The notes under the pieces are model-generated. The model saw only the letters and a program-made list of their open reading frames with translations. It ran no database searches and was not told where the DNA came from. This document shows, piece after piece, positions 53,372-62,599 of a stretch of 64,000 nucleotides of DNA (position 1 is the first letter of the stretch; the number at the start of each line of letters is the position of its first letter). The stretch comes from Promicromonospora sp. AC04 (lineage in GTDB: Bacteria; Actinomycetota; Actinomycetes; Actinomycetales; Cellulomonadaceae): positions 62,001 to 126,000 of the forward strand of contig NZ_QBUG01000011.1 of NCBI RefSeq assembly GCF_003058225.1. The letters run 5' to 3'. Position numbers and translations under genes: made by a program.

Positions 53372-54325
53372 TCACCCCGCCACGTAGAGGATGTCGGAGG
53401 TGGCACGTTCCCCGCCGTTGGACGGCTGGTTGACGACCTCGCCGTCGAAGTACAGCGTGGAGGATCCCCCGCCGTCGAGGTTGTACGCGGTGGTGGCGCC
53501 GAGGTCGGTCATGATCTGCGCGAGCTCGGTGAGGGTGACGCCGCGGCTGTACCCCTCCTGCCGCCCGTCGACCACCACGATCACGTAGTGGTTCTCGTCG
53601 ATCACGCCGATGGCGGTGCGCGGCTGCTCGCCCTGGATGGAGTGGTTGCCGACGTTGGTGTCGACCTCGACGTCCTCGATCCCGTCGACGACCGTCCCGT
53701 CCTCGACGAGGGCGGGGCCGAAGGAGACGGTGTTCCACACGCCGTCGGCGACGAGCTCGTCCGCCGTGGTGGCGGTCTCGTCGTAGACCTCGACGTGGCC
53801 GTCCGTGTAGAACGCGAGACCCTCGCGGGCGCCCTCGTCGCGGTAGACGACGCCGTTGCGGATGACGATGCCGGTGTCCCGGAACCCGTAGTAGTCGCCG
53901 TTGACGGCGAGCACCGCGCCGACGTCGGCGGCGATGTCGCTGGTCTCGTCGGTGATGTTGGTGCCGAACTCGTCCTGGGCGAACGCGGAGCGGAGCTGGG
54001 TCGCGTCGTCGACCTGGACGTCGGCCACGTAGTAGGTGACCGTGTCGTCGCCCTCGCCCGTGCTGACCTGGCTGACGGTGACCGAGGTGTCGTCCGAGGT
54101 ATACGAGTCGTCGGTGACCGTCGCGTCCGCGTCGGTGCCGTCGTCGGTCGAGGCGGCGGTTCCCTGCTCGGCCTCGTAGGCGGAGACGTCGGAGATCTCG
54201 ACGTGCTCGACGAGGAACCGGTCGGCGGCCCAGGCGGCGCCGCCGGCGGCCGGCAGGAGGAGCCCGGCGGTGATCGCGAGCGCGATCCGGCGGCGGCGCC
54301 GCACGGGGCGGGTAGTTGTTCTCAT
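53372..54325 (-). CDS. Membrane-anchored phosphodiester glycosidase (NAGPA-like)
   Basis: 317 residues from the ATG at 54325. A basic N-terminus and single membrane segment (LAITAGLLLPAAGGAAWAA) anchor it outside; an acidic linker (TDDGTDADATVTDDSY) follows. The NAGPA/DUF2233 domain holds NGDYYGFRDTGIVIRNG, QPRTAIGVIDENHYVIVVVDGRQEGYSRG and the Asp-rich YNLDGGGSSTLYFDG. Related enzymes remove N-acetylglucosamine from phosphodiesters (uncovering enzyme) or hydrolyse wall glycan phosphodiesters. It is coupled with the GT2-GtrA gene, so cell-envelope glycan modification is likely. Confidence 0.92.
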   Translation of the reverse strand: MRTTTRPVRRRRRIALAITAGLLLPAAGGAAWAADRFLVEHVEISDVSAYEAEQGTAASTDDGTDADATVTDDSYTSDDTSVTVSQVSTGEGDDTVTYYVADVQVDDATQLRSAFAQDEFGTNITDETSDIAADVGAVLAVNGDYYGFRDTGIVIRNGVVYRDEGAREGLAFYTDGHVEVYDETATTADELVADGVWNTVSFGPALVEDGTVVDGIEDVEVDTNVGNHSIQGEQPRTAIGVIDENHYVIVVVDGRQEGYSRGVTLTELAQIMTDLGATTAYNLDGGGSSTLYFDGEVVNQPSNGGERATSDILYVAG

Positions 54326-54837
54326 GCGATCCGATGGAACAGTGTCGCCCTGGGGCGAGGCCCCGGAGCGGCTATGAGTTCTCCGAGAGCGCTGGGGGTT
54401 TGCTGTGGACCCCGGGCCGCGAGCCCCGCTGCGATTCTGCGGTGCACGGCTCCCGAGGCCGCGCGTCCGCCCGCCCAAGGGGCGCTGACACGAAACGCGA
54501 GGATTTGTGGCTTAAAACCCTCGATCCTCGAATGCATTTGTTTTTCGTCATTCGAAATGTAGATGATTTTGGCACGATATCCGAACGGCTGCGGCGACGA
54601 TTGCACCCCATTTAGTCCACCTGTCACCCTGTCGACCCCACCCCTCGTCGCGCCGACGTTTCCGCAGCCCAACCGCCGCATCACCGGGCTCGCGAACGGC
54701 GCAGGGAAACCGATCATGGGGTGAAATCATTGATTGCGGCGCGCGTCATGAAACTTCCCGTGCGAACGTCGAAAACGCCGACGGAGCCTACCGGCTCCCC
54801 ATTTCCCGGCAATTCGAACCAAGCCCCGGAGACTGCT
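54326..54837. other. AT-richer spacer upstream of the P47-like operon
   Basis: 512 bp without a credible gene. The part at about 54505-54580 is much richer in A and T than the rest of the window, and an inverted repeat TCGAATG-N14-CATTCGA lies at 54528-54555. It must carry the promoter of the P47-like genes and of the minus-strand glycosidase. In-frame GTG starts further upstream (54721) for the first P47-like gene lack a clear ribosome site. Confidence 0.5.
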
Positions 54838-56391
54838 ATGACCTTGACCACCCCTGCTCCTTCAGCGTTCGCCACCGCGCAAATCCCTCGCTACGAGGAC
54901 GCCCGGCCGGAGATCTTCGTCCCCCGCCATGAGATCTCCCCGGCCCTCCTCGCCGCCGAGGCGGACACCCTCGGCTGGGACGCCGTGAACGCGATCCGGC
55001 TCCCCCAGGTCAACGAGGCGATGGTCGCGTCCGGCGCCTCGCCGAGGACGTTCGACACCACCATCCAGCCCGGATGGTCGCTCAACGGCACGTTCGGGGC
55101 TTGGCAGCTGACCCGCGGCGGGTCCGGCGCGATCGTGTTCCTCCGGGCGCCGATCCCCACCGCGCACATGACCTTCGCCGGCACGCCCGACCTGGACCTC
55201 ACCGACGCCCGGGCGACCGTCGCGATCAAGCTGCAGTACCTCCCCCAGCCGCCCGCCGGCTCGGCCACTCAGCCCACGGCAGGCGACGAGGACGGGACGG
55301 AGGAGTTCCTCGCGAGCGACACGACGGCGCGCAGCGAGGACGACCCGGCAGTCGTCATCCAGAGCGTCACCTACGGGACGGGCACGCCGCCCACGGAGCT
55401 CCAGAAGGCCCTGTTCCAGGCCGCGCTCGCCGACTGGTTCAACGACAACCTCGACGCGTTCACGTACGTCTTCTCGGTGGTCAACCTCAACTCCCGGGCG
55501 GCGAAGGAGGAGTTCCAGTGGCTCAAGCCGACGTACACGAGCTACGCCTACTTCAACGGTGCGACGGACGAGGAGAGCTACTTCGGCATCCTCAACCTCA
55601 CGCTGGGCGGCTCGCCGGACGGCCTGACCAACCAGCTCCCGCCGTCGGCCATCCCGTCCGGGTGCCAGGGATCGATCCTCGTCTCGAACAACCTCTTCCT
55701 GCGCGAGATGATCATGCCGGGCCTGACCAAGACGTTCAGCAAGGCGACCGAGAGCGACTTCGTCCTCAACAGCCTGGGCACGGTGATCGAGAGCGTCAAC
55801 ACGATCACGCTCGACGACGTCAAGATCGGTCTCATCAACTACACGCCGGAGATGCAGACGTTCCGGCTGCAGATAGTCGGTGACGAGATCCAGATCGACA
55901 CCCTGACCAAGGTCAACGTCTCGCCGGGGATCGTCGCGTTCGTCACCGACACCGAGTTCTACAAGATCGTGCTCGTCGACAAGCCCGACGGCACCCAGAC
56001 CCTCGACTTCACGGAGTCCCGCCCGGCGAAGCGGAACCACTGGATGGAGACCGCGACCTGGGTCACCGTCACGGAGGCCATCGTCGCGCTCGTCGGCTCG
56101 ATCGCCGCCGCGGTCGCGGGCAAGGTCATCACGACCGCCGCGATGCGGATCATCGCGGTCATCATCATCATCGTGGTCGCCGGTATCCTCGCCGCGATCC
56201 CGGCGATCATCGCGGCCGTCATGGACGGCCAGGCCGCCGACGCGCTGCCCTCGATCGGCGACCTGGTCATGGAGGCCTCCAGCGACGTCGAGTGGCCGGG
56301 GTCGACCGGGTTCAGGCTCAAGTCCGCCCAGCTCAACGGCTCGTTCCAGCTCGGCGGCGACCTCGAAGCGGTCTCGCCGGCCGGGTCCTGA
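54838..56391 (+). CDS. P47/OrfX-like (TULIP-fold family) protein 1
   Basis: 517 residues. After a 40-residue extension (RYEDARPEIFVPRHEISPALLAAEADT) the P47 signature LGWDAVNAIRLPQVNEAM begins at residue 45, followed by GTFGAWQLTRGGSGAIVFLRAPIP and the long beta-rich body. P47 and OrfX2/3 of clostridial neurotoxin loci share this GWD-type start and fold into tubular lipid-binding (TULIP) domains. Near the C-terminus (about 410-462) there is a strongly hydrophobic region (VALVGSIAAAVAGKV, IIAVIIIIVVAGILAAIPAII), then ADALPSIGDLV and LNGSFQLGG. There is no signal peptide. It starts the three-gene unit, with CGGAG before the ATG. Membrane insertion or lipid binding is inferred. Confidence 0.75.
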   Translation: MTLTTPAPSAFATAQIPRYEDARPEIFVPRHEISPALLAAEADTLGWDAVNAIRLPQVNEAMVASGASPRTFDTTIQPGWSLNGTFGAWQLTRGGSGAIVFLRAPIPTAHMTFAGTPDLDLTDARATVAIKLQYLPQPPAGSATQPTAGDEDGTEEFLASDTTARSEDDPAVVIQSVTYGTGTPPTELQKALFQAALADWFNDNLDAFTYVFSVVNLNSRAAKEEFQWLKPTYTSYAYFNGATDEESYFGILNLTLGGSPDGLTNQLPPSAIPSGCQGSILVSNNLFLREMIMPGLTKTFSKATESDFVLNSLGTVIESVNTITLDDVKIGLINYTPEMQTFRLQIVGDEIQIDTLTKVNVSPGIVAFVTDTEFYKIVLVDKPDGTQTLDFTESRPAKRNHWMETATWVTVTEAIVALVGSIAAAVAGKVITTAAMRIIAVIIIIVVAGILAAIPAIIAAVMDGQAADALPSIGDLVMEASSDVEWPGSTGFRLKSAQLNGSFQLGGDLEAVSPAGS

Positions 56392-56404
56392 CGGGCTCCG
56401 CACC

Positions 56405-57964
56405 ATGCTGACAACCCACGCCGCGACACTGCCGCGGTACGGGGAGACGCTGCCCGAGGTCTTCGTGCCTCGGGCGGCCATCTCCCCGGCGCTCCTCGCC
56501 GCGGAGGCCGACACCCTGGGCTGGGACGTGGTCCACGCCCTGCGGCTCCCCGAGGCCAACGCGACGCTCGCGGCCAGCGAGCGCTGGCCCACCGCCTTCG
56601 ACTACGAGGTCCAGCCGGGCTGGCGCGTCGCCGGCACGTTCCGAGCGTGGCAGCTGGTCCGGGGCGGATCCAACTCGATCCTGTTCCTGCGCGCCCCGCT
56701 GGCCACGGCGTCGATGACCTTCCCCGGCGCGCCCGACCTGTCGTTCGCCGACGGGTGGGTCACGGTCTCGGTCAAGCTCAACTACCTCCCTCAGCCACCG
56801 TCCACGCCGACGGCGACACGGTCGACAGCGGCACGGCCGACGGCGGCACGCCGTCCGACGTCGGGCAGCGACGAAGGTGACCGCGAGTACCTGGCCGCCC
56901 GGACCAGGTCGGCCAACCCGGACGACCCGCCGGCGGTGGTCCAGGCCGTCGGCTACGGGACCGGGACGCCGACGGAGCTGCAGAAGGCGACGTTCCGCGC
57001 GGCGATCGGCCGGTGGTTCAACGCGCACCTCGACCTGCTCACGTACGTCTTCTGCGCGCTGGACCTCAACTCGCGGGCCGCCGAGGGAGACTTCCAGTGG
57101 CTCCGGCCTACCTGGACCGGTTACGCCTACGCGAACGGTCCCACCGACGAGACGAGCAGCTTCGGCGTGCTCACGATGACGTCGGGGAACGATCCCGGCG
57201 GGCGGATCAACCAGCTCGCTCCCGGGGCGGTCCCGCCGGGCTGCACGGCCTCCGCCCTGATCTCCCAGGTTGCCTTCCTGCAACACCTGATGATCCCGGG
57301 ACTGACCCGCGCCCTGCCGAGGACGGTAGTCACGGACTTCGTGCTCGACGCCGGGACGGTGCGCTCCACCCGGCCGGTCGACCTCGACCCGATCGATTCC
57401 GGCGGCACCACCTACGAGCCCGTCCTCGACGAGCTCCAGCTGCAGGTCGTCGGCGACGAGCTGCAGCTGAAGACCACCGTCCGCACGGAGGTGAGCCCGG
57501 GCATCACGACGTTCGTGGTCGCCACCGACTGGTTCCGCATCACGCTCGTCACGCAGCCCGACGGCGCCCAGACCCTCGACTTCACGCGGTCGCGACCGAC
57601 GCAACGCCACGACTACACCGAGAAGGAGCTCTGGGTGGAGATCACGGAGGTCATCATCGGGGTGATCGGCGTGATAGCCGCGATCGTCGCGGGCATCGTG
57701 ATCCCGGGGGCGGGCGCGGCGATCGTCGCCGTCCTCCTCATCGGCCTGGTCGCCGGGCTCGCCGCGGCCACCCCGTCGCTCATCGCACTGGTGGCCGGCG
57801 GTGCGGCGGCCGACGCGCTGCCCAGCATCGGCGACCTCCTCACCCAGTGCACCGTCGACATCCACTGGCCGGAGTCGTCAGGTCTGTTCCTGCTGTCCGC
57901 CGAGCTCAACGGCTCCCTGCAGCTCGGCGGCACCCTCCAGCCCGCGAGAAAGGCACTGCCATGA
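56405..57964 (+). CDS. P47/OrfX-like (TULIP-fold family) protein 2
   Basis: 519 residues, a clear paralogue of protein 1: RYGETLPEVFVPRAAISPALL and LGWDVVHALRLPEANATL at the start, GTFRAWQLVRGGSNSILFLRAPLA, FQWLRPTWTGYAYANGPTDE and the same end ADALPSIGDLLTQCTVDIHWP. The hydrophobic block (IGVIGVIAAIVAGIVIPGAGAAIVAVLLIGLVAGL) occupies about residues 410-465. An insert rich in Thr, Ala and Arg (about residues 135-160) replaces the acidic loop of protein 1. It begins 13 bp after protein 1 and overlaps protein 3 by 4 bp. No catalytic motif is visible. Confidence 0.75.
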   Translation: MLTTHAATLPRYGETLPEVFVPRAAISPALLAAEADTLGWDVVHALRLPEANATLAASERWPTAFDYEVQPGWRVAGTFRAWQLVRGGSNSILFLRAPLATASMTFPGAPDLSFADGWVTVSVKLNYLPQPPSTPTATRSTAARPTAARRPTSGSDEGDREYLAARTRSANPDDPPAVVQAVGYGTGTPTELQKATFRAAIGRWFNAHLDLLTYVFCALDLNSRAAEGDFQWLRPTWTGYAYANGPTDETSSFGVLTMTSGNDPGGRINQLAPGAVPPGCTASALISQVAFLQHLMIPGLTRALPRTVVTDFVLDAGTVRSTRPVDLDPIDSGGTTYEPVLDELQLQVVGDELQLKTTVRTEVSPGITTFVVATDWFRITLVTQPDGAQTLDFTRSRPTQRHDYTEKELWVEITEVIIGVIGVIAAIVAGIVIPGAGAAIVAVLLIGLVAGLAAATPSLIALVAGGAAADALPSIGDLLTQCTVDIHWPESSGLFLLSAELNGSLQLGGTLQPARKALP

Positions 57965-59253
57965 ACCTGTACGGATGGGACACCGCGTTCGCCATCGACC
58001 TCTCGGTGGCCAACGCCGCCCTCGCCCGCAACCAGGGCTCGCTGCTCGTCGGCTTCACCATCGACGACCCCGACGGGCTCCAGGTGCGAGCCGAAGGATC
58101 GTTCGGCGGCTGGCAGATCGCCGAGGGCGGGTCGGGACAGTTCATCACGGTCCGCCTGCCCATCGTCGACGGCTGGCTCGAGCTGGGCACCCAGGGCGAC
58201 TGGGTCGACCTCGCCGGCACCACGTTCGTGGCGTCCGTCGCGCTCGACCTCATCCCCTCGGCGATCCCTGACGCCGAGGACCTCCGGTTCGACGTCACCA
58301 CCGCCGGGAAGGTCGGCGAACCGCCCGTGGCCGGCGCCATCACGCCGATCCGCATGGACGACCCCGACGAACGGCTCGACGAGCTCCAGGAAGCGCTCCT
58401 CCTGGCCTCGCTCGCCACCTACATCGCCCAGCACGCCGACCGCATCTCGTTCGTGTTCGCCACGGTGAACCTGGTACCCCCGCAGTCCGACAGCTGGCTC
58501 ACGCCCGTCCGGTCCGCGTTCAGCTACGCCGACCGGAGCGACGGGACCGGCGGGGCCCTGGTGATCCTGAGTGTGACCAGCGACCGGTCCATCGACGACC
58601 TCCCCCGGTCGGTCGACCCCGCGCTCCTCGCCCGCGACCACCAGGCGGCCTTCGGGATCTCCCAGGCGCTCCTGCTCGAGAACGTCATCATGCCGTCGCT
58701 CCCACCGGCGTTCGGCCACGGCGCGACACCGGCGAGCTTCACCTACGACCAGCAGGCGAGGCAGATCGTCAACCTCCAGCCGCTCGGCATGAACTCGGTG
58801 CGCTGGGGCGCAATCGACTACGACCCCCAGATCGACCGCCTCCGCCTCGGCATCGACGGCTCGGACCTGCGGGCACGCTACGAGGGCTCGTGCGACCTCA
58901 AGGCCGGCATCTCGATGACGTTCTGGATCGAGCCGGTGAACCGGATCGTGTACGACGACGGGACCAAGGCGCTCGCGTTCCTCGCCGACGCCAACCCCAA
59001 GAGCGACTACGACGCCGACATCCCCTGGTACTGGTGGCTCGGCGGGCCGATCGTCCGTGCGATCGTCGGGATCGTCGTACCCGCGATCGCGAGCGGGATC
59101 GCGGACTCGCTCACGTCCTCCGTCGGATCGATGCTCTCGCCGGCACGCAACCCGCCGACGTCGATCCGCTGGCAGGACACCCAGGATCTCCAGATCGCGA
59201 CGGCCTGGGTCGAGGGCGACTTCGTCATGACGGGCGACTTCGCCCGGACGTGA
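57961..59253 (+). CDS. P47/OrfX-like (TULIP-fold family) protein 3
   Basis: 430 residues. The signature is at the very N-terminus, MNLYGWDTAFAIDLSVANAAL, the form seen in clostridial P47 itself. FGGWQIAEGGSGQFITVRLPI and the body match the paralogues, but the 40-residue extension is missing and the C-terminal hydrophobic segment is shorter (YWWLGGPIVRAIVGIVVPAIASGIADSLTS, about 357-385). The ATG overlaps the stop of protein 2 (ATGA). It ends the unit; the next gene starts 96 bp on. The three proteins may form a complex, as OrfX/P47 proteins are thought to do; inferred. Confidence 0.77.
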   Translation: MNLYGWDTAFAIDLSVANAALARNQGSLLVGFTIDDPDGLQVRAEGSFGGWQIAEGGSGQFITVRLPIVDGWLELGTQGDWVDLAGTTFVASVALDLIPSAIPDAEDLRFDVTTAGKVGEPPVAGAITPIRMDDPDERLDELQEALLLASLATYIAQHADRISFVFATVNLVPPQSDSWLTPVRSAFSYADRSDGTGGALVILSVTSDRSIDDLPRSVDPALLARDHQAAFGISQALLLENVIMPSLPPAFGHGATPASFTYDQQARQIVNLQPLGMNSVRWGAIDYDPQIDRLRLGIDGSDLRARYEGSCDLKAGISMTFWIEPVNRIVYDDGTKALAFLADANPKSDYDADIPWYWWLGGPIVRAIVGIVVPAIASGIADSLTSSVGSMLSPARNPPTSIRWQDTQDLQIATAWVEGDFVMTGDFART

Positions 59254-59349
59254 CGGCCCGGACGACCGGTGACGGCCCTCGCCTCGATCTCGTCCGCGAT
59301 CGGGTCGTCGCCGGAACGTCTCGGGCCGGAGAGATACGATCCAGCCGCC

Positions 59350-60752
59350 ATGATCCGTACTGAACCGTCCGCGCTGGCCGCGGCCCTGCAGACCGCTCTG
59401 CCCGACGGCGCTGTGCTCACCGGCGACGCGGACGTCGAACGCTACGCCCACGACGACGCCGAGTGGGCGGACTACGCGGTGCCCGCCGCCGTCGTGCTCG
59501 CGACGAGTCTCGACGACGTCGTCACGACGGTGCGCATCGCCGGCGCGCACGACGCACCGGTGGTGCCCCGGGCGCCGGCACCGGCCTGTCGGGCGGAGCG
59601 AACGCGACAACCGGCTCCGTCGTGCTGTCCCTCGAACGCATGACCCGGGTCCTCGAGGTCAGCACGGCGGAGCGCTTCGCCGTCGTCGAGGCCGGCGTGA
59701 TCAACGACGACCTGCGCAGACGCGTGGCCGAGGACGGGCTCTGGTATCCCCCGGACCCGGCGAGCCAGGCGATCTCCACGATCGGGGGCAACGTCGCGAC
59801 GAACGCGGGCGGGCTCTGCTGCGTCAAGTACGGCGTCACCCGCGACTACGTGCTGGGGATGACGGTGGTGCTCGCCGACGGTTCCGTCGCCCGGCTCGGC
59901 CGGACCACCGCGAAGGGTGTCACTGGTTACGACCTGGCGGGGCTCCTCGTCGGCTCCGAGGGCACGCTGGGGATCATCGTCGACGTGACGCTGAAGCTCC
60001 GCCCGCTCGGCGGCCGCGAGGACCGGGCGATAGTGGGCTGGTTCGCGTCCCTGGCCGACGCCGGCAACGCCGTGGCCGCCGTCTCGGCCGCGGGCATCGT
60101 GCCCGCGGCGCTGGAGCTCATCGACAGCACCTGCCTGCACGCCGTCGCCGACTGGCAGGAGTGGACGCTGCCCGAGGGTGCGGCCGCGCTGCTCCTCGCC
60201 AAGGTCGACGAGCCCGGCGAGGCGGGCGAAGCCCTGGCACGGCACGTCGCCGCGCTGTTCGCGGACGCCGGTGGCGTCCACGTGGAGCGAGCCTTCGAGC
60301 CGGAGGAGGTCGATCGGCTCTTCCTCGCTCGTCGTCTCGCCTACCCCGCGCTCGAACGGCTCGGCCCCGTGCTCACGGAGGACGTCTGCGTCCCACGAGC
60401 CGCCGTGCCCCTGATGCTCACCCGCATCGAGACCATCGCCAAGGAGAACGACGCCGTGATCGCCAACATCGCGCACGCCGGTGACGGCAACCTGCACCCG
60501 CTCATCATCGCTCCGGAGGGCGACGACGACGCGAAGGCCCGCGCGAAGACGGCGTTCGACCGCATCGTCGACGAGTGCCGGGCGCTCGGTGGCACGGTCA
60601 CCGGTGAGCACGGGGTCGGGCTGCTCAAGCTCGCGGGTGCGGCAGCCGAGCTCAGCCCCGTGACGCTGGCGATGCACCGGGCGATCAAGGACGCGCTGGA
60701 CCCACGCGGGCTCCTCAATCCTGGGAAGGCGTTCCCCGCCCAACCCCGCTAG
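59350..60752 (+). pseudogene. FAD-binding (GlcD-type) oxidase gene with a frameshift
   Basis: A glycolate-oxidase-type gene read in two frames: residues from MIRTEPSALAAAL to DAPVVPR, then, in the next frame, GAGTGLSGGANATTGSVVL onward. The consensus VVPRGAGTGLSGG is restored by inserting one base in the CCCCGGGCG run at 59566-59573, so one G was probably lost there. The rest is complete: GGNVATNAGGLCCVKYG and VTGEHGVGLLKL (FAD-binding and substrate loops). It could be a real pseudogene, a sequencing error, or programmed frameshifting; the first two are more likely. About 466 residues would result. Confidence 0.8.
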
Positions 60753-60758
60753 CCGTAC

Positions 60759-61652
60759 TCAGACCTGTCCAGCCTGCTCCTCGGCCTCGAGGAACGAGTC
60801 CGGCGGGGCGAACTGCGCGAGCACGAGCTCGGCGCCGAACGGGTCACGGATCGTAGCCTGCTTGCTCCACTCGCCGTCCTCCGTCCCCAGCACGGTGGCG
60901 CCGGACCGCTCCGCCCTCGCGACGGACTCGTCCCGGTCGCCGACGGCGAAGGCCACCGACCAGCGGGCGGGTCCGTCACCCCGCAGGATCCCGGCCGCGA
61001 CGTCGGCGAAGCCGGGAGGCACGAACTCCTGTCGCTCGTGGATGCCGGGATCCGTGGTCCTGGCCAGGTGGTCGCCGTACCCGGGGACGCGCGCCATCCC
61101 GGCGCCGAGGTCGTCGCTGCGCTCCCAGCCGAGCAGCGGGCCGTAGAACCGCAGCGCGACGTCCAGGTCCGGCGTGAACAGGTTGCTGAAGTTCCACGTG
61201 CCCGGCGCGTTGACGGCCTGAGCGCCGAGGCGCGTGCCCGCCTGCCACAGCCGGCCGGGCGCCCCCTGCGGGTCGACGATCCGCGCCATCCGGCCCGCGG
61301 GCCGCCCCGGGGGTCCGACGTCCTCCGGCGCGGAGCTCACGAAGCCGCCCAGCTCGACGACCCGTGCGGCCGCGGCGTCGACGTCGTCCACGGCGAGGTA
61401 GGTGTGCCACGCCACCTCGCCGTCGAATCCCGGGTCGGGCGTGGCGATCGCGGCGACCGACGTGGCGTCCGTGCCGTCCAGCGACGCGACGACGTAGCGC
61501 CCCGGCACGCCGGGCGGCAGCATCTCGGTGAACCTCCAGCCGAACAGGTCGCCGTAGAAGCCGAGCGCCGCGTCGACGTCCGGTGTCTCCAGGTCGATCC
61601 AGCTGGGCACGCCGTGCGGGTAGGTCCGGGGTGTGGTGGGTGTGTCAGCCAT
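60759..61652 (-). CDS. Two-domain VOC-family (glyoxalase/dioxygenase-like) protein
   Basis: 297 residues with two tandem VOC modules: PSWIDLETPDVDAALGFYGDLFGW (residues 16-39) and NFSNLFTPDLDVALRFYGPLLGW (about 154-176). Each half has the strand pattern and the late DPFGAELVL/VDPQGAPGRL turn. Such proteins act in detoxification, antibiotic resistance or dioxygenase chemistry; no metal triad is confirmed here. It converges on the frameshifted oxidase gene, ending 6 bp after it. Confidence 0.9.
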   Translation of the reverse strand: MADTPTTPRTYPHGVPSWIDLETPDVDAALGFYGDLFGWRFTEMLPPGVPGRYVVASLDGTDATSVAAIATPDPGFDGEVAWHTYLAVDDVDAAAARVVELGGFVSSAPEDVGPPGRPAGRMARIVDPQGAPGRLWQAGTRLGAQAVNAPGTWNFSNLFTPDLDVALRFYGPLLGWERSDDLGAGMARVPGYGDHLARTTDPGIHERQEFVPPGFADVAAGILRGDGPARWSVAFAVGDRDESVARAERSGATVLGTEDGEWSKQATIRDPFGAELVLAQFAPPDSFLEAEEQAGQV

Positions 61653-61860
61653 GACGTCCTCCAGGTCGGTATCGATATCCCGATCCTGCCTCCCGACACT
61701 GACATCCGCTGTGGCGGCCTGGGACGCAGGCCTCGGGGGCCCTTGTCAGGCGGCGGAGGACACGCTCGGCCATGTCGTCTCGGCCTGGTTGGACAGGACG
61801 ATCCGAGAGAACGCCGCGCGAATCAGATCGCGCTCATGGACGTCGAGGCCGGCAATCAGC

Positions 61861-62390
61861 TCATCGATGCGCCCCGTGACTCGAGGCCGCCAGCTCGATC
61901 GCGACGTCGATGATCATGTCTTCCTGGCCTCCGACGTACCCGGCTTCGCCTACCCGCCTGAGGATCTGGTAGGCGGGCACGTCGTAGCGCTCGGCGGCGC
62001 GCTCGGCGTGCAGCAGGAAGGAGTTGTAGACGCCGTACCGGCCCTGGACGATCGAGGCGCGGTCGGCGACGGGAAGCCGGGACACCAGCGGCTTGAGCAC
62101 TTCCTCGGCGGCGGCGAGCATCAGTTCCTCGTCAATGCCGGTGGGTACGCCGAGCGCGCCGAGGACGGAGACCAGCACCTCGCTCGGGGTGTTGCCGGCT
62201 CCCGCGCCGAGCGCGCAGAGCGTGCCGTCGATCTGTCGGGCTCCGGCCTCGTACGCGGCGATGGAGTTGGCGATGCCGAGCGAGAGGTTCTGGTGTCCGT
62301 GGAATCCGACCTGTGCGTCGTCGCCGAGCTCTTGCACCAGGGCGGTGACTCGCTCTGCCGCGGTGGTCGGCAGGAGGGCGCCTGCTGAGT
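61861..62390 (-). pseudogene. 4-hydroxy-2-oxovalerate aldolase remnant, 5' end missing
   Basis: The visible product begins at FDSAGALLPTTAAERVTALVQEL and continues HGHQNLSLGIANSIAAYEAGARQIDGTLCALGAGAGNTPSEVL, RYGVYNSFLLHAERAAERYDVP and a normal C-terminus. These are the second half of the BphI/DmpG-type aldolase, including the metal-binding HGH and the DSAG strand. The N-terminal half is absent, and upstream sequence is unrelated, so the gene is truncated, presumably by a deletion. It may be a leftover of an aromatic meta-cleavage operon. No start codon is credible. Confidence 0.85.
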
Positions 62391-62512
62391 CGAAGCGCTG
62401 CGCCGGCCTGCTGGAGGGTGAGACCGAGCTCGCGTTCCGCGGCGAGAAGACGGTCGGCCAGCCCCGACGGCGTTGCCCGGCTCAGCCATCCCGCGCGGCC
62501 GTGGCCATTCCG

Positions 62513-62530
62513 TTGGCTGACCAATATAAT
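62513..62530 (+). promoter_or_regulatory. Promoter and operator of the MarR gene
   Basis: TATAAT lies at 62525-62530, 70 bp before the MarR ATG. The partial palindrome TTGG-CTGA-CCAA (62513-62524) abuts the -10 box and closely resembles the perfect site TTGGTCGACCAA at 63167, suggesting autoregulation. Confidence 0.65.
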
Positions 62531-62599
62531 CGGCCACAAGATGGCTCGCCGACTGGACCGCCAGGGACGCGCCCCCGTCCACCAGGAGGATCAACTCTC

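Noticed and set aside
54721-54837. Upstream GTG start extending the first P47-like protein by 39 residues
   Set aside because: No clear ribosome site and an atypical base composition; the ATG at 54838 with CGGAG is better.
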